A DNA stretch of 32,519 nt from Schleiferiaceae bacterium (GTDB taxonomy: Bacteria; Bacteroidota; Bacteroidia; Flavobacteriales; Schleiferiaceae): assembly GCA_028357285.1 (NCBI GenBank), contig JAOMWM010000013.1, positions 1-32,519 of the forward strand. Reading direction: 5' to 3'. The notes under the pieces were generated by a model, which was not told the DNA's origin, searched no databases, and worked only from the letters and a program-made list of their open reading frames with translations. A program made the translations under genes and the position numbers. Positions 15,426 through 26,957 of the stretch are shown here, piece after piece (positions within the stretch are counted from its first letter, which is position 1; every line of letters begins with the position of its first letter).

Positions 15426-16451
15426 TTAGTGAAGCTTTAGGGCGGAAATATCGTCCAAAGCCCTACCTTTTTTAGCATTCTCTAAAATACACTCAACTAA
15501 CCCTTCGGCGTAGTCCGGCCACGGTCTTTTAACAAAATTTTCTATTTGAAAAAATACATTGAATATAGGAAGAGCACTTTCGTCCAATTGTTTGAAAACC
15601 AAAGCGCCCTCTCTCTCTGCACAAATTGCATTAGCGGCCTGTTCATATTGCCCAATTATGGGTGTAATCAACAATTTTTTACCTAAATACATGGCTTCAG
15701 CGGGACCTTCAAAACCCGCACTACAAATGACACCTCTAGAATTACACATAGAACTTATAAATAACTCATTATCAAATGTTAGAAATACGCAATTTAAAGT
15801 GCTATGGAAGTCTTTTTCTTTGGTAAAAACTGTAAACGACTCTTTAGGAAATCTTTTAAACCATTCTGCCAAGGTCGCAGCATTATATGCAGGTAGATAT
15901 ACTGTATAATGTCCCCCAGATGTAGGCGTTAGCTTACGAACATCGCTTCTTATAATGGGTGGTAAAATAAACGTATCGTAGGCATTGAAATGAAAGCCAA
16001 TTTTAAAGTTACTCGGTGACATGTGCCTCAAAACGAGTTCCCAATGCCATACACGAGGCTCCAGTCGAGGTGTTAACTTTGACCAATATGCGGCTTGGTG
16101 ACTTAATTGTAAGCTCTTTACCCCACGCAAAAGACAAGCATAGGAAGTAATGGCCTCAAAGTCTATGATCACCACATCATATTCTTTCACCGGGAGTAAT
16201 AACACGTCTTTTAAAAACCGTAAGGGTCTATTAGAGAAGAAGCTTTTCAAATAGCTAACCCCACCACTTGTGTTATATTTCATGGTAAGGCCAAACTTTT
16301 TGAATCGTATGGGGAATCCAAGATCAATCTGGCTTTGAGTTCCGGCAACTAAAACGTCTATCTCACATCTGTGAGAAATAAGCGGTACAAGCTCCCTTGC
16401 GCGAGCCACATGACCATTACCCGTACCTTGCAGCGCATATAAAACTTTCAT
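15426..16451 (-). CDS. GT-B fold glycosyltransferase, UDP-glucuronosyltransferase/MurG-like
   Basis: This 341-aa protein looks like a two-domain GT-B glycosyltransferase. The N-terminus MKVLYALQGTGNGHVARARE has the glycine-rich loop and the GH of the acceptor-binding domain. The C-terminal donor-binding domain shows GVICSAGFEGPAEAMYLGKK followed by LITPIIGQYEQAANA, typical of the GT1/GT28-related family often found in Bacteroidetes. No membrane helices are evident, so it is probably cytoplasmic or peripheral. It starts 3 bases after the broken phosphatase gene. The pair is commonly adjacent in flavobacteria, which suggests a shared role in glycolipid or lipid A-related chemistry. Substrate is unknown. 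Confidence 0.8.
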   Translation of the reverse strand: MKVLYALQGTGNGHVARARELVPLISHRCEIDVLVAGTQSQIDLGFPIRFKKFGLTMKYNTSGGVSYLKSFFSNRPLRFLKDVLLLPVKEYDVVIIDFEAITSYACLLRGVKSLQLSHQAAYWSKLTPRLEPRVWHWELVLRHMSPSNFKIGFHFNAYDTFILPPIIRSDVRKLTPTSGGHYTVYLPAYNAATLAEWFKRFPKESFTVFTKEKDFHSTLNCVFLTFDNELFISSMCNSRGVICSAGFEGPAEAMYLGKKLLITPIIGQYEQAANAICAEREGALVFKQLDESALPIFNVFFQIENFVKRPWPDYAEGLVECILENAKKGRALDDISALKLH

Positions 16452-16454
16452 GAA

Positions 16455-17266
16455 CTATACAGCTTTGATAAGCTCTTCCAATAAATCATTGTCGAATGGA
16501 TCGTCTTCTGTATCGTCGAAGCTAATGGTTTTACTCTGCGGAAAAGTGAACATTTGCCATTTTTTATCCATGTATTCAAGCGATGTAAGGTTTTCGACCC
16601 AATCGCCACTATTCATGTACATTGTACTGCCTTTATCGCTTTGCACCTTGCGAATTTGAGGCTGATGGATGTGTCCGCATATAACTGCATCATAACCTTT
16701 TTCAATCGCTAAATCTGACGCTACCTTTTCGAAATCGCCAATAAACTTGACTGCTTGTTTTACTCGTTCCTTTACCATTTTAGAAAAACTATACTTTTCG
16801 CGACCGATCTTTGTTAGCACGTCGTTTAGGAGCCGGTTAAAAGGATTAAGAAGTCATATCCCCAACCGCCTAGTTTTGCAATGATTTTAGCACCTTGGAT
16901 ACTCCGGTCGAAAATATCACCGTGAAAAATCCACACTTTCTTGCCATCTAATTTGAGCACTAGTTTGTTTGACAATTGAATTTTACCAATGATCGTGTTA
17001 CTGAATCTACGCAGCGCTTCATCGTGATTAACCGGTTATGTAGTGCACATCTACGCCCGAAGCGGCCATTTTTAATATCGTTCGAACTACCTTAAAATGG
17101 TCTTTTGGGAAATAGCGTTTGCGAAAATTCCAGATATCGATGATATCGCCATTAAGAACGAGGGTTTTAGGCTGAATAGATTTGAGATAGGAATTTAACT
17201 GCTTCTCATGGCATCCATAGGTGCCCAAATGCATATGCAAACGTCTAAGGGTCGTTTTGTTTTCAT
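16455..17266 (-). pseudogene. Broken metallophosphoesterase, UDP-2,3-diacylglucosamine diphosphatase-like (LpxH-like)
   Basis: Three reading frames together encode a full-length calcineurin-type phosphatase of about 272 aa, but none is continuous. Frame one begins MKTKRPLDV at 17266 and should continue into ISDVHLGTYGCH; around 17230-17239 about 7 (or 10) bases seem missing, removing the metal-binding D of DxH. HLGTYGCHEKQ through LNGDIIDIWNF to VHYITG is then readable. One extra T at 17036-17037 creates a stop before NHDEALRRF. The segment NHDE...WIFHGDIFDRS...LGGWGYD runs to near 16838, where one base is missing. LTKIGREKYSFSK through CGHIHQPQIR to the stop is intact. In lipid A synthesis LpxH removes UMP from UDP-diacylglucosamine; some Bacteroidetes have more than one such gene. 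Sequencing error is possible, although the surrounding 30 kb is intact. Confidence 0.82.
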
Positions 17267-17271
17267 TATTG

Positions 17272-17293
17272 GCATGTCTTTGAACAAACATGC
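17272..17293. repeat. Imperfect 22-base palindrome upstream of the broken phosphatase
   Basis: GCATGT (17272-17277) and ACATGC (17288-17293) form a 6-bp inverted repeat around a 10-base loop in the 99-base gap between dapA and the phosphatase. Its function is unknown; it could be a weak hairpin or a protein site. The rest of that gap shows no confident element. Confidence 0.35.
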
Positions 17294-17365
17294 TGAGAAA
17301 AGCAAAAGGCTGGGTTAAAACTGACTTAGCTTAAGGTTAAGACTAGGTGCGTAATGAACAATAAA

Positions 17366-18254
17366 TTAAGACAGATTAAGAATTTCTAAACTCGCAGCTA
17401 ATGCATTCTTAAGATTGTCGGTAGCTTCTACTAGAGGAAGGCGGACAGTTGCCTGGGTAATGCCTCTGGTCTCTAATAATGCTTTTATACCAACGGGGTT
17501 GCCTTCCTCAAATAATTGGTTAGTTAGGTCATAAATACTTAAATGAGCAGCCCGAGCTTGGGTCCATCGACCCTCCTTCATGTGATTAGCCATAGCGCAA
17601 AAGACTTCAGGAACACCTTGACCGCTTACGGAAATAACACCTTCAGCTCCTAAGGCCATCATAGCAAACGTAAGGTTGTCATCTCCTGATAAAACCTGGA
17701 AATCCGCAGGTCTTTCAAGCAATATTTCAGTGATTTGATCTAAATTTCCACTAGCCTCCTTAATCGCGACGATATTGCCAAAATCTTTAGCTAGACGGAT
17801 GGTGGTTTGCGCACTTATATTGCTACTGGTTCTCCCAGGTACGTTATAAACGATTAATGGCAGAGGGCTTGCAGCACTGAGAGCGGCGTAGTGCTTGTAA
17901 ATTCCTTCTTGTGAGGGTTTATTGTAGTAAGGACTAGCGCTGAGTATCGCAGATACACCTTCCGTATCGAACGCATTTAACTCTTGAACTAAGGCATTGG
18001 TATTATTACCGCCGATTCCGAATACAACAGGAATTCTTCCTGACGTGATTTTAAGCACAAACTGAAGAATATATTGCTTTTCATCGACAGATAGCACTGG
18101 ATTTTCGGCAGTAGTGCCGTTAACAACGAAGTAGTTCACACCATTAGCAATGCAGTGTTCTAATAATCGCTCTAGTGCAGCGTAATCCACGCTTTGGTGA
18201 TCATCACGTTGAAAAGGAGTAACGAGCGCTACACCTACTCCAGAAAGGTCTATC

Positions 18255-18262
<8 letters not shown>
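17366..18262 (-). CDS. dapA: 4-hydroxy-tetrahydrodipicolinate synthase
   Basis: DapA condenses pyruvate with aspartate semialdehyde in lysine and diaminopimelate synthesis. The 298-aa TIM-barrel protein shows the pyruvate-binding GTTAE loop (residues 49-53; GTTGE in E. coli), Tyr139 in LIVYNVPGRT, and the Schiff-base Lys168 in VAIKEASGN. Further family motifs are ASPYYNKPSQEG and VLSGDDNLT. The start overlaps the end of the DUF6913-like gene by 8 bases. The order ligA, DUF6913, dapA is typical of flavobacteria. The alanine in GTTAE is a small deviation next to the active site; other DapA-family aldolases have different loops, but the biosynthetic role is supported by context. Confidence 0.94.
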
Positions 18263-21557
<3,295 letters not shown>

Positions 21558-21584
21558 CTCTGCCGAAAATACAACTTGCACCAC

Positions 21585-21592
21585 TACCTTTG
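21585..21592 (+). promoter_or_regulatory. Bacteroidetes-type -7 box of ribD
   Basis: TACCTTTG matches TAnnTTTG exactly and lies 4 bases before the ribD ATG at 21597. Transcription would start at or next to the start codon, giving a leaderless mRNA. The opposite strand of the same 39-base gap has a one-mismatch box (TATTTTCG) for prmC, also very close to its ATG. Confidence 0.5.
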
Positions 21593-21596
21593 CCCT

Positions 21597-22601
21597 ATGT
21601 CGCACGCCAAGTTCCTCACACGTTGCTTACAATTGGCTAACTATGCCAAAGGCCATACCGCACCTAATCCAATGGTTGGGGCGGTCATCGTGCACAACGA
21701 TGTTATTATTGGTGAAGGATTCCACCACAAGGCCGGCGAGCCCCACGCAGAAGTGATGGCAATTAAAAGTGTGAAAGATCCAACACTGCTCACCTCTAGC
21801 ACTTTGTATTGCAGTTTAGAACCTTGCGCTCATCATGGAAAAACGCCGCCTTGTAGCCTACTTATAACAAACAGTCAAATCCCTAAGGTAGTCATAGGTT
21901 GTTCTGACAGTAATGTTTTAGTGAATGGAAAAGGAGTTAAACACCTACAATCGCACGGTGTAGAAGTAGTATTTTCTGCGGACCCTACTCCATTTAGGCA
22001 ACTAAATCAAGTCTTCTTCTGCAACAAAGAAAACAATAGACCTTTTGTAACACTGAAGTGGGCGCAAACCTTAAATGGGTATCTTGATAGAAACCGTTCC
22101 ATAAATGAAAAGGCGTCTTTAATATCTGGTCCATTAGCAGCAGTGAAATCCCACCAGTTACGTTCGGATGTTGATGGTATCCTCATTTCTGTAAAAACTT
22201 TGAATTGGGATCGACCATCGCTTACCACGCGTAATTATCACGGCACGAATCCGCGACCTATAATACTAGTTAACAATACTTTGCCAGATTCATCTGCATT
22301 GGAAAATTTAGCACTCGCTCCCCTCTTTATTGGAAATGTATCTGCGCTAGAAGGGGATAAAATCGAATGTGATCCGTACGATATTGTGCAATGGCTTCCG
22401 GAACTCTTGAACTACGGCATACACCATATTTTAGTTGAAGGCGGAGGTCAGGTGCTTCAATCGTTTCTTGATTCGGGCACTGTTGACCAGTGGCACCGTT
22501 TTACCTCAAACGCATCTATCAATGGGGGAATTACTGCGCCGAATCCACATGTAGCCCAAGAATCGTACAAGCTAGGAACAGACCTTTATGAACGAGGATA
22601 G
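21597..22601 (+). CDS. ribD: Bifunctional riboflavin deaminase/reductase RibD
   Basis: RibD performs the second and third steps of riboflavin synthesis. The 334-aa protein has an N-terminal cytidine-deaminase-type domain with zinc ligands and proton shuttle in PHAEVMAI (His50, Glu52) and PCAHHGKTPPC (Cys77, Cys86), then a reductase domain. That domain opens with RPFVTLKWAQTLNGYLD and includes SDVDGILISVKTL and the C-terminal ILVEGGGQVLQSFLDSG. The ATG at 21597 is preferred over an upstream frame at 21531 because the -7 box lies at 21585-21592 and the extension is divergent from known N-termini. It overlaps the YigZ gene by 14 bases. Flavin supply fits the photolyase only loosely, and no link is claimed. 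Confidence 0.95.
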   Translation: MSHAKFLTRCLQLANYAKGHTAPNPMVGAVIVHNDVIIGEGFHHKAGEPHAEVMAIKSVKDPTLLTSSTLYCSLEPCAHHGKTPPCSLLITNSQIPKVVIGCSDSNVLVNGKGVKHLQSHGVEVVFSADPTPFRQLNQVFFCNKENNRPFVTLKWAQTLNGYLDRNRSINEKASLISGPLAAVKSHQLRSDVDGILISVKTLNWDRPSLTTRNYHGTNPRPIILVNNTLPDSSALENLALAPLFIGNVSALEGDKIECDPYDIVQWLPELLNYGIHHILVEGGGQVLQSFLDSGTVDQWHRFTSNASINGGITAPNPHVAQESYKLGTDLYERG

Positions 22602-23199
22602 CGATCTTTATTACAGCGTTGAACTGCCATCAAAAGGCATTTTTAAATCAAAGGGAAGTAAATTCTACGGCTACCTTTTTCACTGTGAAGATGAGGACAG
22701 CTTTAAAATCCAATTGGATTTTATTAAAACACAAGAATCTAGTGCTCGTCATTTTTGTTGGGGTCTTCGTCTTCATCCAGAAGCGATCATAGAACGTAGT
22801 TCTGACGACGGAGAGCCTGCGCACACCGCAGGAACTCCAATACTTCGCACATTAATTAGTCATGAATTAGTGAATGTTGGCTGTGTGGTAGTACGATACT
22901 TTGGTGGAACGAAGCTTGGTGTACCTGGACTGATAGATGCCTATGGCTCAGCTGCAGAGGATGCGATTCGCGAAAACATTCGTGTAAAAAATTGGGTCAC
23001 TGAACAACTCAAACTTCAATTCTCTTACGACCAATTATCTTTTGTAGAGCGAATAGTTAAACAAGCTGAACTCAAGGTGGTTGAAAGAAAACAAGGATTA
23101 TCTTTAACGTATACACTAGAGGTAGTGCAAAGTAAATTTCAAGAAATAAAAGACCAATTTGAAAAGAATCATCACATTACTCTTCTTCCTAGTAGTTAA
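22588..23199 (+). CDS. yigZ: YigZ/IMPACT family protein
   Basis: This 203-aa protein belongs to the YigZ/IMPACT (UPF0029) family, related to the eukaryotic Gcn2 inhibitor IMPACT; its bacterial role is not settled. The diagnostic segment ERSSDDGEPAHTAGTPIL (about residues 69-86) is followed by VNVGCVVVRYFGGTKLGVPG, the conserved core. The C-terminal half (about 130-200) is the usual small ferredoxin-like domain. The start lies inside the end of ribD (14-base overlap) and its 3' end overlaps the next gene by 41 bases, so the three are probably one transcript. Confidence 0.93.
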   Translation: MNEDSDLYYSVELPSKGIFKSKGSKFYGYLFHCEDEDSFKIQLDFIKTQESSARHFCWGLRLHPEAIIERSSDDGEPAHTAGTPILRTLISHELVNVGCVVVRYFGGTKLGVPGLIDAYGSAAEDAIRENIRVKNWVTEQLKLQFSYDQLSFVERIVKQAELKVVERKQGLSLTYTLEVVQSKFQEIKDQFEKNHHITLLPSS

Positions 23200-24727
23200 C
23201 GCTACTTTTAGTCAGGAGCTTACCACGCGATCGTTTTTTAAAACGAAAACCCCAAACGCGACTTACGAACGTTTCCATTACCTCCTAGACGGACATTTAC
23301 TTTTAGAAGAACAATTTTTGCAAGTAAGAGATGCATCTGGAGAAGTTTTGAAATCCCAAACTACCCTGAATTTTACAAAACGCACGAGATTACCCGATGA
23401 AGTCACATCTTCTATAATTTATCATGATGATAAGTGGGTATCAGTTTCACCAGATACTCTCCTGGACGGTCCGATCCATGCAATTAGATATTTTACTCTC
23501 GATGGTACGCTACTTCTTGAGCGCGACCTAACCGTTCATTTCAATGATACCACAGTTCCAGTAAGAGTTTTTAATCCAGATCCGCTAACCCCCTATAATT
23601 TAACGTACGGAGGCATTTATAAAGACCTAAACGATGCAAACGGCACTGTATTAGATTCTTTAACCATTATTGACACGCTAACGGTAGATAAGATTGCGGA
23701 CACCACCTTTCTTCGTAATGGGTATATAGAAATCGTGGATTTTGATGCCCCATATATTTCACCCAGTACCTCACCACAAGATTGGACTGGTGGTAGAACG
23801 GCTCCTGAATTTGAACAAGTAATGTGCGTTTATCACATTTCAGCACTCTCGAGATACCTAAATACCTTAGGGTATGGCGCAATCATGACCTATGTCATCC
23901 AAGCAGATGCGCAAGCACTGAACGGACAAGATAACAGCATGTTTAATTTCGGCTATTCCCCTCCCCGCCTGTATTTCGGTGAAGGCGGCGTTGATGATGC
24001 TGAAGATGCGGACGTCATTATTCACGAATTTGGTCATGCCATATCCCACGGTGCGGCACCAGGGACAAATTTTGGTATGCAGCGGAGAAGTTTTGATGAA
24101 GCCTTCGGAGATTATTTAGCAGAACGACATGGCAGACGTTTGGGAATATCGAGCACACGCGTATTTGATTGGGACGGTAATAATGAATTTTGGAACGGCA
24201 GAAGCGTCTCTTACGATGGTGTAAAAAACTACGATCAGCTTATTTTTAACTCTATCTACCAGCACACAGATATTATGTCTAGTGCTATGTTAGAATTTAG
24301 TGCAAATCCCAGTGTCGGTGGACTTATTGCAGATAAAATTATATTGGAAGGTGTTCATTCTATAATGCCCAACCAAACGCTCAGACAAATTGCTCAAAAC
24401 TTCATATTTGCGGATTCTCTATTACACAATGGCCTGCATTTTAATGCCATAACCCTAGCCTTTGGTGCTCCGAAGAACATCCTTGCCGCTAACTCAATAG
24501 ACGAACCTTCTGTGTTCGTTCAAACGGAACACATTGCACGTACTGAATTTGGTAGTGTCTTAAAAACGATTGAAGGTCGAACAGCAGTTATATGCCATTA
24601 CAATTGGTCGGGGCAGCTCCTATGGTCGAAATCTACCACGGGGGTTCTAGTACTTCCGGTAAGCACTTCGGGCATTTTAGAAATTCAGTACGATACAGGA
24701 GAACGTATCGTAATTAAGACAAATTAG
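23159..24727 (+). CDS. Secreted gluzincin metallopeptidase, fungalysin/thermolysin-like
   Basis: This 522-aa protein starts at TTG. A stop lies four codons upstream in frame with no ATG between, and the TTG opens a good signal peptide (KRIITLLFFLVVNATFS, then QEL). The N-terminal part (about 20-150) is beta-rich and may be a pro-region. The catalytic motif is HEFGHAISH, with His289, Glu290 and His293, and a third-ligand candidate Glu314 in RSFDEAFGDYL, the arrangement of gluzincins. The last 60 residues (for example SGILEIQYDTGERIVIKTN) resemble a short type IX secretion C-terminal domain, which would send it to the surface or medium (inference). It overlaps yigZ by 41 bases, and its 3' end overlaps the convergent thioesterase by 14 bases. 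Substrate is unknown. Confidence 0.8.
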   Translation: MKRIITLLFFLVVNATFSQELTTRSFFKTKTPNATYERFHYLLDGHLLLEEQFLQVRDASGEVLKSQTTLNFTKRTRLPDEVTSSIIYHDDKWVSVSPDTLLDGPIHAIRYFTLDGTLLLERDLTVHFNDTTVPVRVFNPDPLTPYNLTYGGIYKDLNDANGTVLDSLTIIDTLTVDKIADTTFLRNGYIEIVDFDAPYISPSTSPQDWTGGRTAPEFEQVMCVYHISALSRYLNTLGYGAIMTYVIQADAQALNGQDNSMFNFGYSPPRLYFGEGGVDDAEDADVIIHEFGHAISHGAAPGTNFGMQRRSFDEAFGDYLAERHGRRLGISSTRVFDWDGNNEFWNGRSVSYDGVKNYDQLIFNSIYQHTDIMSSAMLEFSANPSVGGLIADKIILEGVHSIMPNQTLRQIAQNFIFADSLLHNGLHFNAITLAFGAPKNILAANSIDEPSVFVQTEHIARTEFGSVLKTIEGRTAVICHYNWSGQLLWSKSTTGVLVLPVSTSGILEIQYDTGERIVIKTN

Positions 24728-25136
24728 TGAATAACGCAATTAGTTCCTCTGGACAGCGCTTCGGTTTAAATGTGATTTTATCCACAAATACAAGTACAAC
24801 TTTACCCGAAACTAAAGTCTTACCCTCGTTATCTTTTAAAGTGTGGTAAAATGATATCTTCCTAGTCGGAAGTTCATTTATTGATGTCTCTAATAGGACC
24901 TCTTCATCGTATTTGGCACCTCGTTTGAAATCGATGCTCATGTGTACAACAGGCAACATTGTTCCATTCGCTTCAAGTTGTGCATACGAAACTCCCAGTT
25001 TTCGTAATAATTCGACACGACCAACCTCAAAAAAAGCAGCGTAATTCCCATAATAAACTACACCCATTTGATCCGTCTCAGAATACCTCGGTCGAAATGT
25101 ATGTGTGTCCTTGATATCTACATGTTTCATAGTCAC
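24714..25136 (-). CDS. Hotdog-fold acyl-CoA thioesterase (YbgC/FadM-like)
   Basis: This 140-aa single-domain hotdog protein belongs to the 4-hydroxybenzoyl-CoA thioesterase/YbgC group that hydrolyses acyl-CoA or acyl-ACP thioesters. The active-site stretch is RYSETDQMGVVYYGNYAAFF, with the catalytic Asp22 of the family's D-x-x-G-x-V-Y/H pattern and the helix EVGRVELLRKLG. Later strands include DFKRGAKYDEEVLLET and KISFYHTL. An alternative ATG two codons downstream cannot be excluded. It is monocistronic, convergent with the peptidase (14-base 3' overlap) and divergent from dnaA. Natural substrate is unknown. Confidence 0.9.
   Translation of the reverse strand: MTMKHVDIKDTHTFRPRYSETDQMGVVYYGNYAAFFEVGRVELLRKLGVSYAQLEANGTMLPVVHMSIDFKRGAKYDEEVLLETSINELPTRKISFYHTLKDNEGKTLVSGKVVLVFVDKITFKPKRCPEELIALFTNLS
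24778..24786 (+). promoter_or_regulatory. Perfect DnaA box sequence inside the thioesterase gene
   Basis: TTATCCACA matches the E. coli-type high-affinity DnaA box exactly. It lies in coding sequence (encoding FVDK on the other strand), about 680 bases upstream of the dnaA start. I found no second convincing box between it and dnaA, so it may be chance. Confidence 0.25.
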
Positions 25137-25464
25137 TAAATTAGATTGCTAAATTTTGTTAACGCTGCATAAACTAAGCTCAACATTGAGATTTTTGAAC
25201 AATTAGGGGAATGCATGGTAATTTATACTCAATTTTTTTCTGAATTTATGTTATGCGCTGTAAATCAAGATATTACACATCCCCTTAAGCAAAACTTTTT
25301 ATTAACACAATAGCAAATAAATTTTTTTCAATCAATATTTATGAACACATTTGCTAAGCAGTCAACAAGATGATTACACTCTTCGATTGCCGCCCGAAAA
25401 GTTTACTAATACACACAACACTATCTCAAGTTTGAACAGCCTTGGGATAAGAGAAATTTTGACC
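25137..25464. other. AT-rich intergenic region upstream of dnaA
   Basis: This 328-base gap between the divergent thioesterase and dnaA genes must hold the promoters of both. It is strongly AT-rich, with T and A runs around 25226-25235 and 25319-25330. One small palindrome, CTCAAcaTTGAG, lies at 25179-25190. I see no exact TAnnTTTG box, no DnaA-box cluster and no convincing RNA gene. A frame extends dnaA upstream to 25351, but that part does not look like a DnaA N-terminus. Confidence 0.6.
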
Positions 25465-26898
25465 ATGGAGAAAAGCGTTAATGATGTCTGGAATGAAGCC
25501 TTGCAATTTATCCAAGACAACGTTGATGACCAGTGCTACAGCACCTGGTTTGAACCTATAAAACCAGTAAAACTTCAATCAAACATTATCACTGTTCAGG
25601 TACCTTCTAAGTTCTTCTACGAATACCTCGAGGAACACTACATACAACTGTTGAAAGCTGCAATCACCAAATCGTTAAGCCAAGATGCAAAATTAGTATA
25701 CAGCATTGTGCTTGAAAACGCTTACGGTAATGCTCAAGCGCCAACAATGAAACTACCGAGCAGCGGCCGTAAAAAGCATCCGCGTCAAAGTGTCAATATG
25801 CCGATGAAGATTGGGAACGACAAGGAAATAAAGAATCCATTTGTCATACCCGGTTTGCAAAAATTAAATATCGATTCCCAATTAAATCCAAACTACAGTT
25901 TCGAAAACTTCATCGAAGGGGATTGCAATAGACTGGCTCGATCAGCGGGATACGCAGTAAGTAAGAATCCAGGAGGGACTTCATTCAATCCGTTAATGCT
26001 CTACGGAGGAGTCGGTTTAGGAAAAACGCACCTAGCACATTCGATAGGAGTAGAAATTAAAGACAACTACCCAGAAAAAACTGTGCTCTATGTGAGTGCA
26101 GAAAAGTTTACGCAACAGTTTATTGATAGTATTCGAAATAATACTAAAAACGATTTCGTCCATTTCTATCAAATGATTGATGTATTAGTTATTGATGATG
26201 TGCAAAGCTTCTCTGGTAAGGAGAAAACACAAGATGTATTCTTTGAGATCTTTAACCACCTTCATCAGAATGGTAAACAAATCATATTAACTTCCGATCG
26301 TGCTCCTGTGGAGCTGCAGGGTATGGAACAACGCCTACTTAGTCGTTTTAAGTGGGGATTAAGTGCTGATCTTCAAAAACCAGGACTTGAGACTCGTGTA
26401 GCCATTTTAGGTAAAAAGCTGTACAACGATGGAATTGAGATAGAACAAGATATTATTGAATACATAGCCTACTCGATAAACTCAAATATTAGAGAACTCG
26501 AAGGTGCACTTATTAGTATTCTTGCTCAGAGTAGTTTGAATAAAAAGGAGATTACCATGGAGTTGGTTAAATCCATGGTCGACAAATTCGTAAAAAGTAC
26601 GACTCGCGAAATTTCGATTGATTTCATTCAGAAGGTGGTTTGTGATTATTTTGATATGCCTCTAGAATTACTGAAATCAAAAACGCGCAAACGTGAGATT
26701 GTACAAGCGAGACAACTGAGCATGTATTTCTCAAAACAGCTTACAAAAAATAGTCTGGCTAGTATAGGACAGCAGTGCGGAAATAAAGATCATGCTACTG
26801 TACTTCATGCGTGTAGAACGGTGAATAATTTGAAAGAAACAGATAAACGTTTCCGTACGTATGTCGACGATTTACAAAAACGTCTTACCCTCGCATAA
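25465..26898 (+). CDS. dnaA: Chromosomal replication initiator protein DnaA
   Basis: DnaA is the AAA+ ATPase that opens the replication origin and also acts as a transcription factor. The 477-aa protein starts at MEKSVNDVW, and domain I continues with CYSTWFEPIKPVKL. A variable linker follows. Domain III has NYSFENFIEGDCNRLA, Walker A GGVGLGKTH, Walker B VLVIDDVQ and the sensor region LTSDRAP. Domain IV ends with the DNA-binding helix CGNKDHATVLHACRTV. An upstream extension to 25351 is rejected because domain I begins at 25465. It is followed by a clear terminator at 26925-26954. No dnaN or gyrB is adjacent; in many Bacteroidetes dnaA lies alone, as here. Confidence 0.97.
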   Translation: MEKSVNDVWNEALQFIQDNVDDQCYSTWFEPIKPVKLQSNIITVQVPSKFFYEYLEEHYIQLLKAAITKSLSQDAKLVYSIVLENAYGNAQAPTMKLPSSGRKKHPRQSVNMPMKIGNDKEIKNPFVIPGLQKLNIDSQLNPNYSFENFIEGDCNRLARSAGYAVSKNPGGTSFNPLMLYGGVGLGKTHLAHSIGVEIKDNYPEKTVLYVSAEKFTQQFIDSIRNNTKNDFVHFYQMIDVLVIDDVQSFSGKEKTQDVFFEIFNHLHQNGKQIILTSDRAPVELQGMEQRLLSRFKWGLSADLQKPGLETRVAILGKKLYNDGIEIEQDIIEYIAYSINSNIRELEGALISILAQSSLNKKEITMELVKSMVDKFVKSTTREISIDFIQKVVCDYFDMPLELLKSKTRKREIVQARQLSMYFSKQLTKNSLASIGQQCGNKDHATVLHACRTVNNLKETDKRFRTYVDDLQKRLTLA

Positions 26899-26924
26899 AA
26901 AAAACAGTTTAACGAATGTTTTAG

Positions 26925-26954
26925 AGTCAGTATCTTAGGGTACTGACTTTTTTA
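26925..26954 (+). terminator. Rho-independent terminator after dnaA
   Basis: AGTCAGTA (26925-26932) pairs perfectly with TACTGACT (26941-26948) around an 8-base loop, and a run of T follows to 26951, with more T just before the next ATG. It ends the dnaA transcript just before the next gene, whose ATG is at 26958. Confidence 0.85.
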
Positions 26955-26957
26955 TTT

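Noticed and set aside
16820-17291. Two separate small phosphatase genes (16455-16820 and 17028-17291)
   Set aside because: The segment between them encodes the missing central part (NHDE to LGGWGYD) in another frame, so they are pieces of one broken gene.
25163-25257. Distant inverted repeat GCATAA / TTATGC upstream of dnaA
   Set aside because: Six-base arms about 80 bases apart in AT-rich DNA are expected by chance.
25351-25464. N-terminal extension of dnaA
   Set aside because: The extra 38 residues do not resemble DnaA domain I, which begins normally at the ATG at 25465.
24778-25464. Replication origin at dnaA
   Set aside because: Only one exact DnaA box and no box cluster were found. 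Bacteroidetes origins need not be next to dnaA. Reported only as a weak finding.
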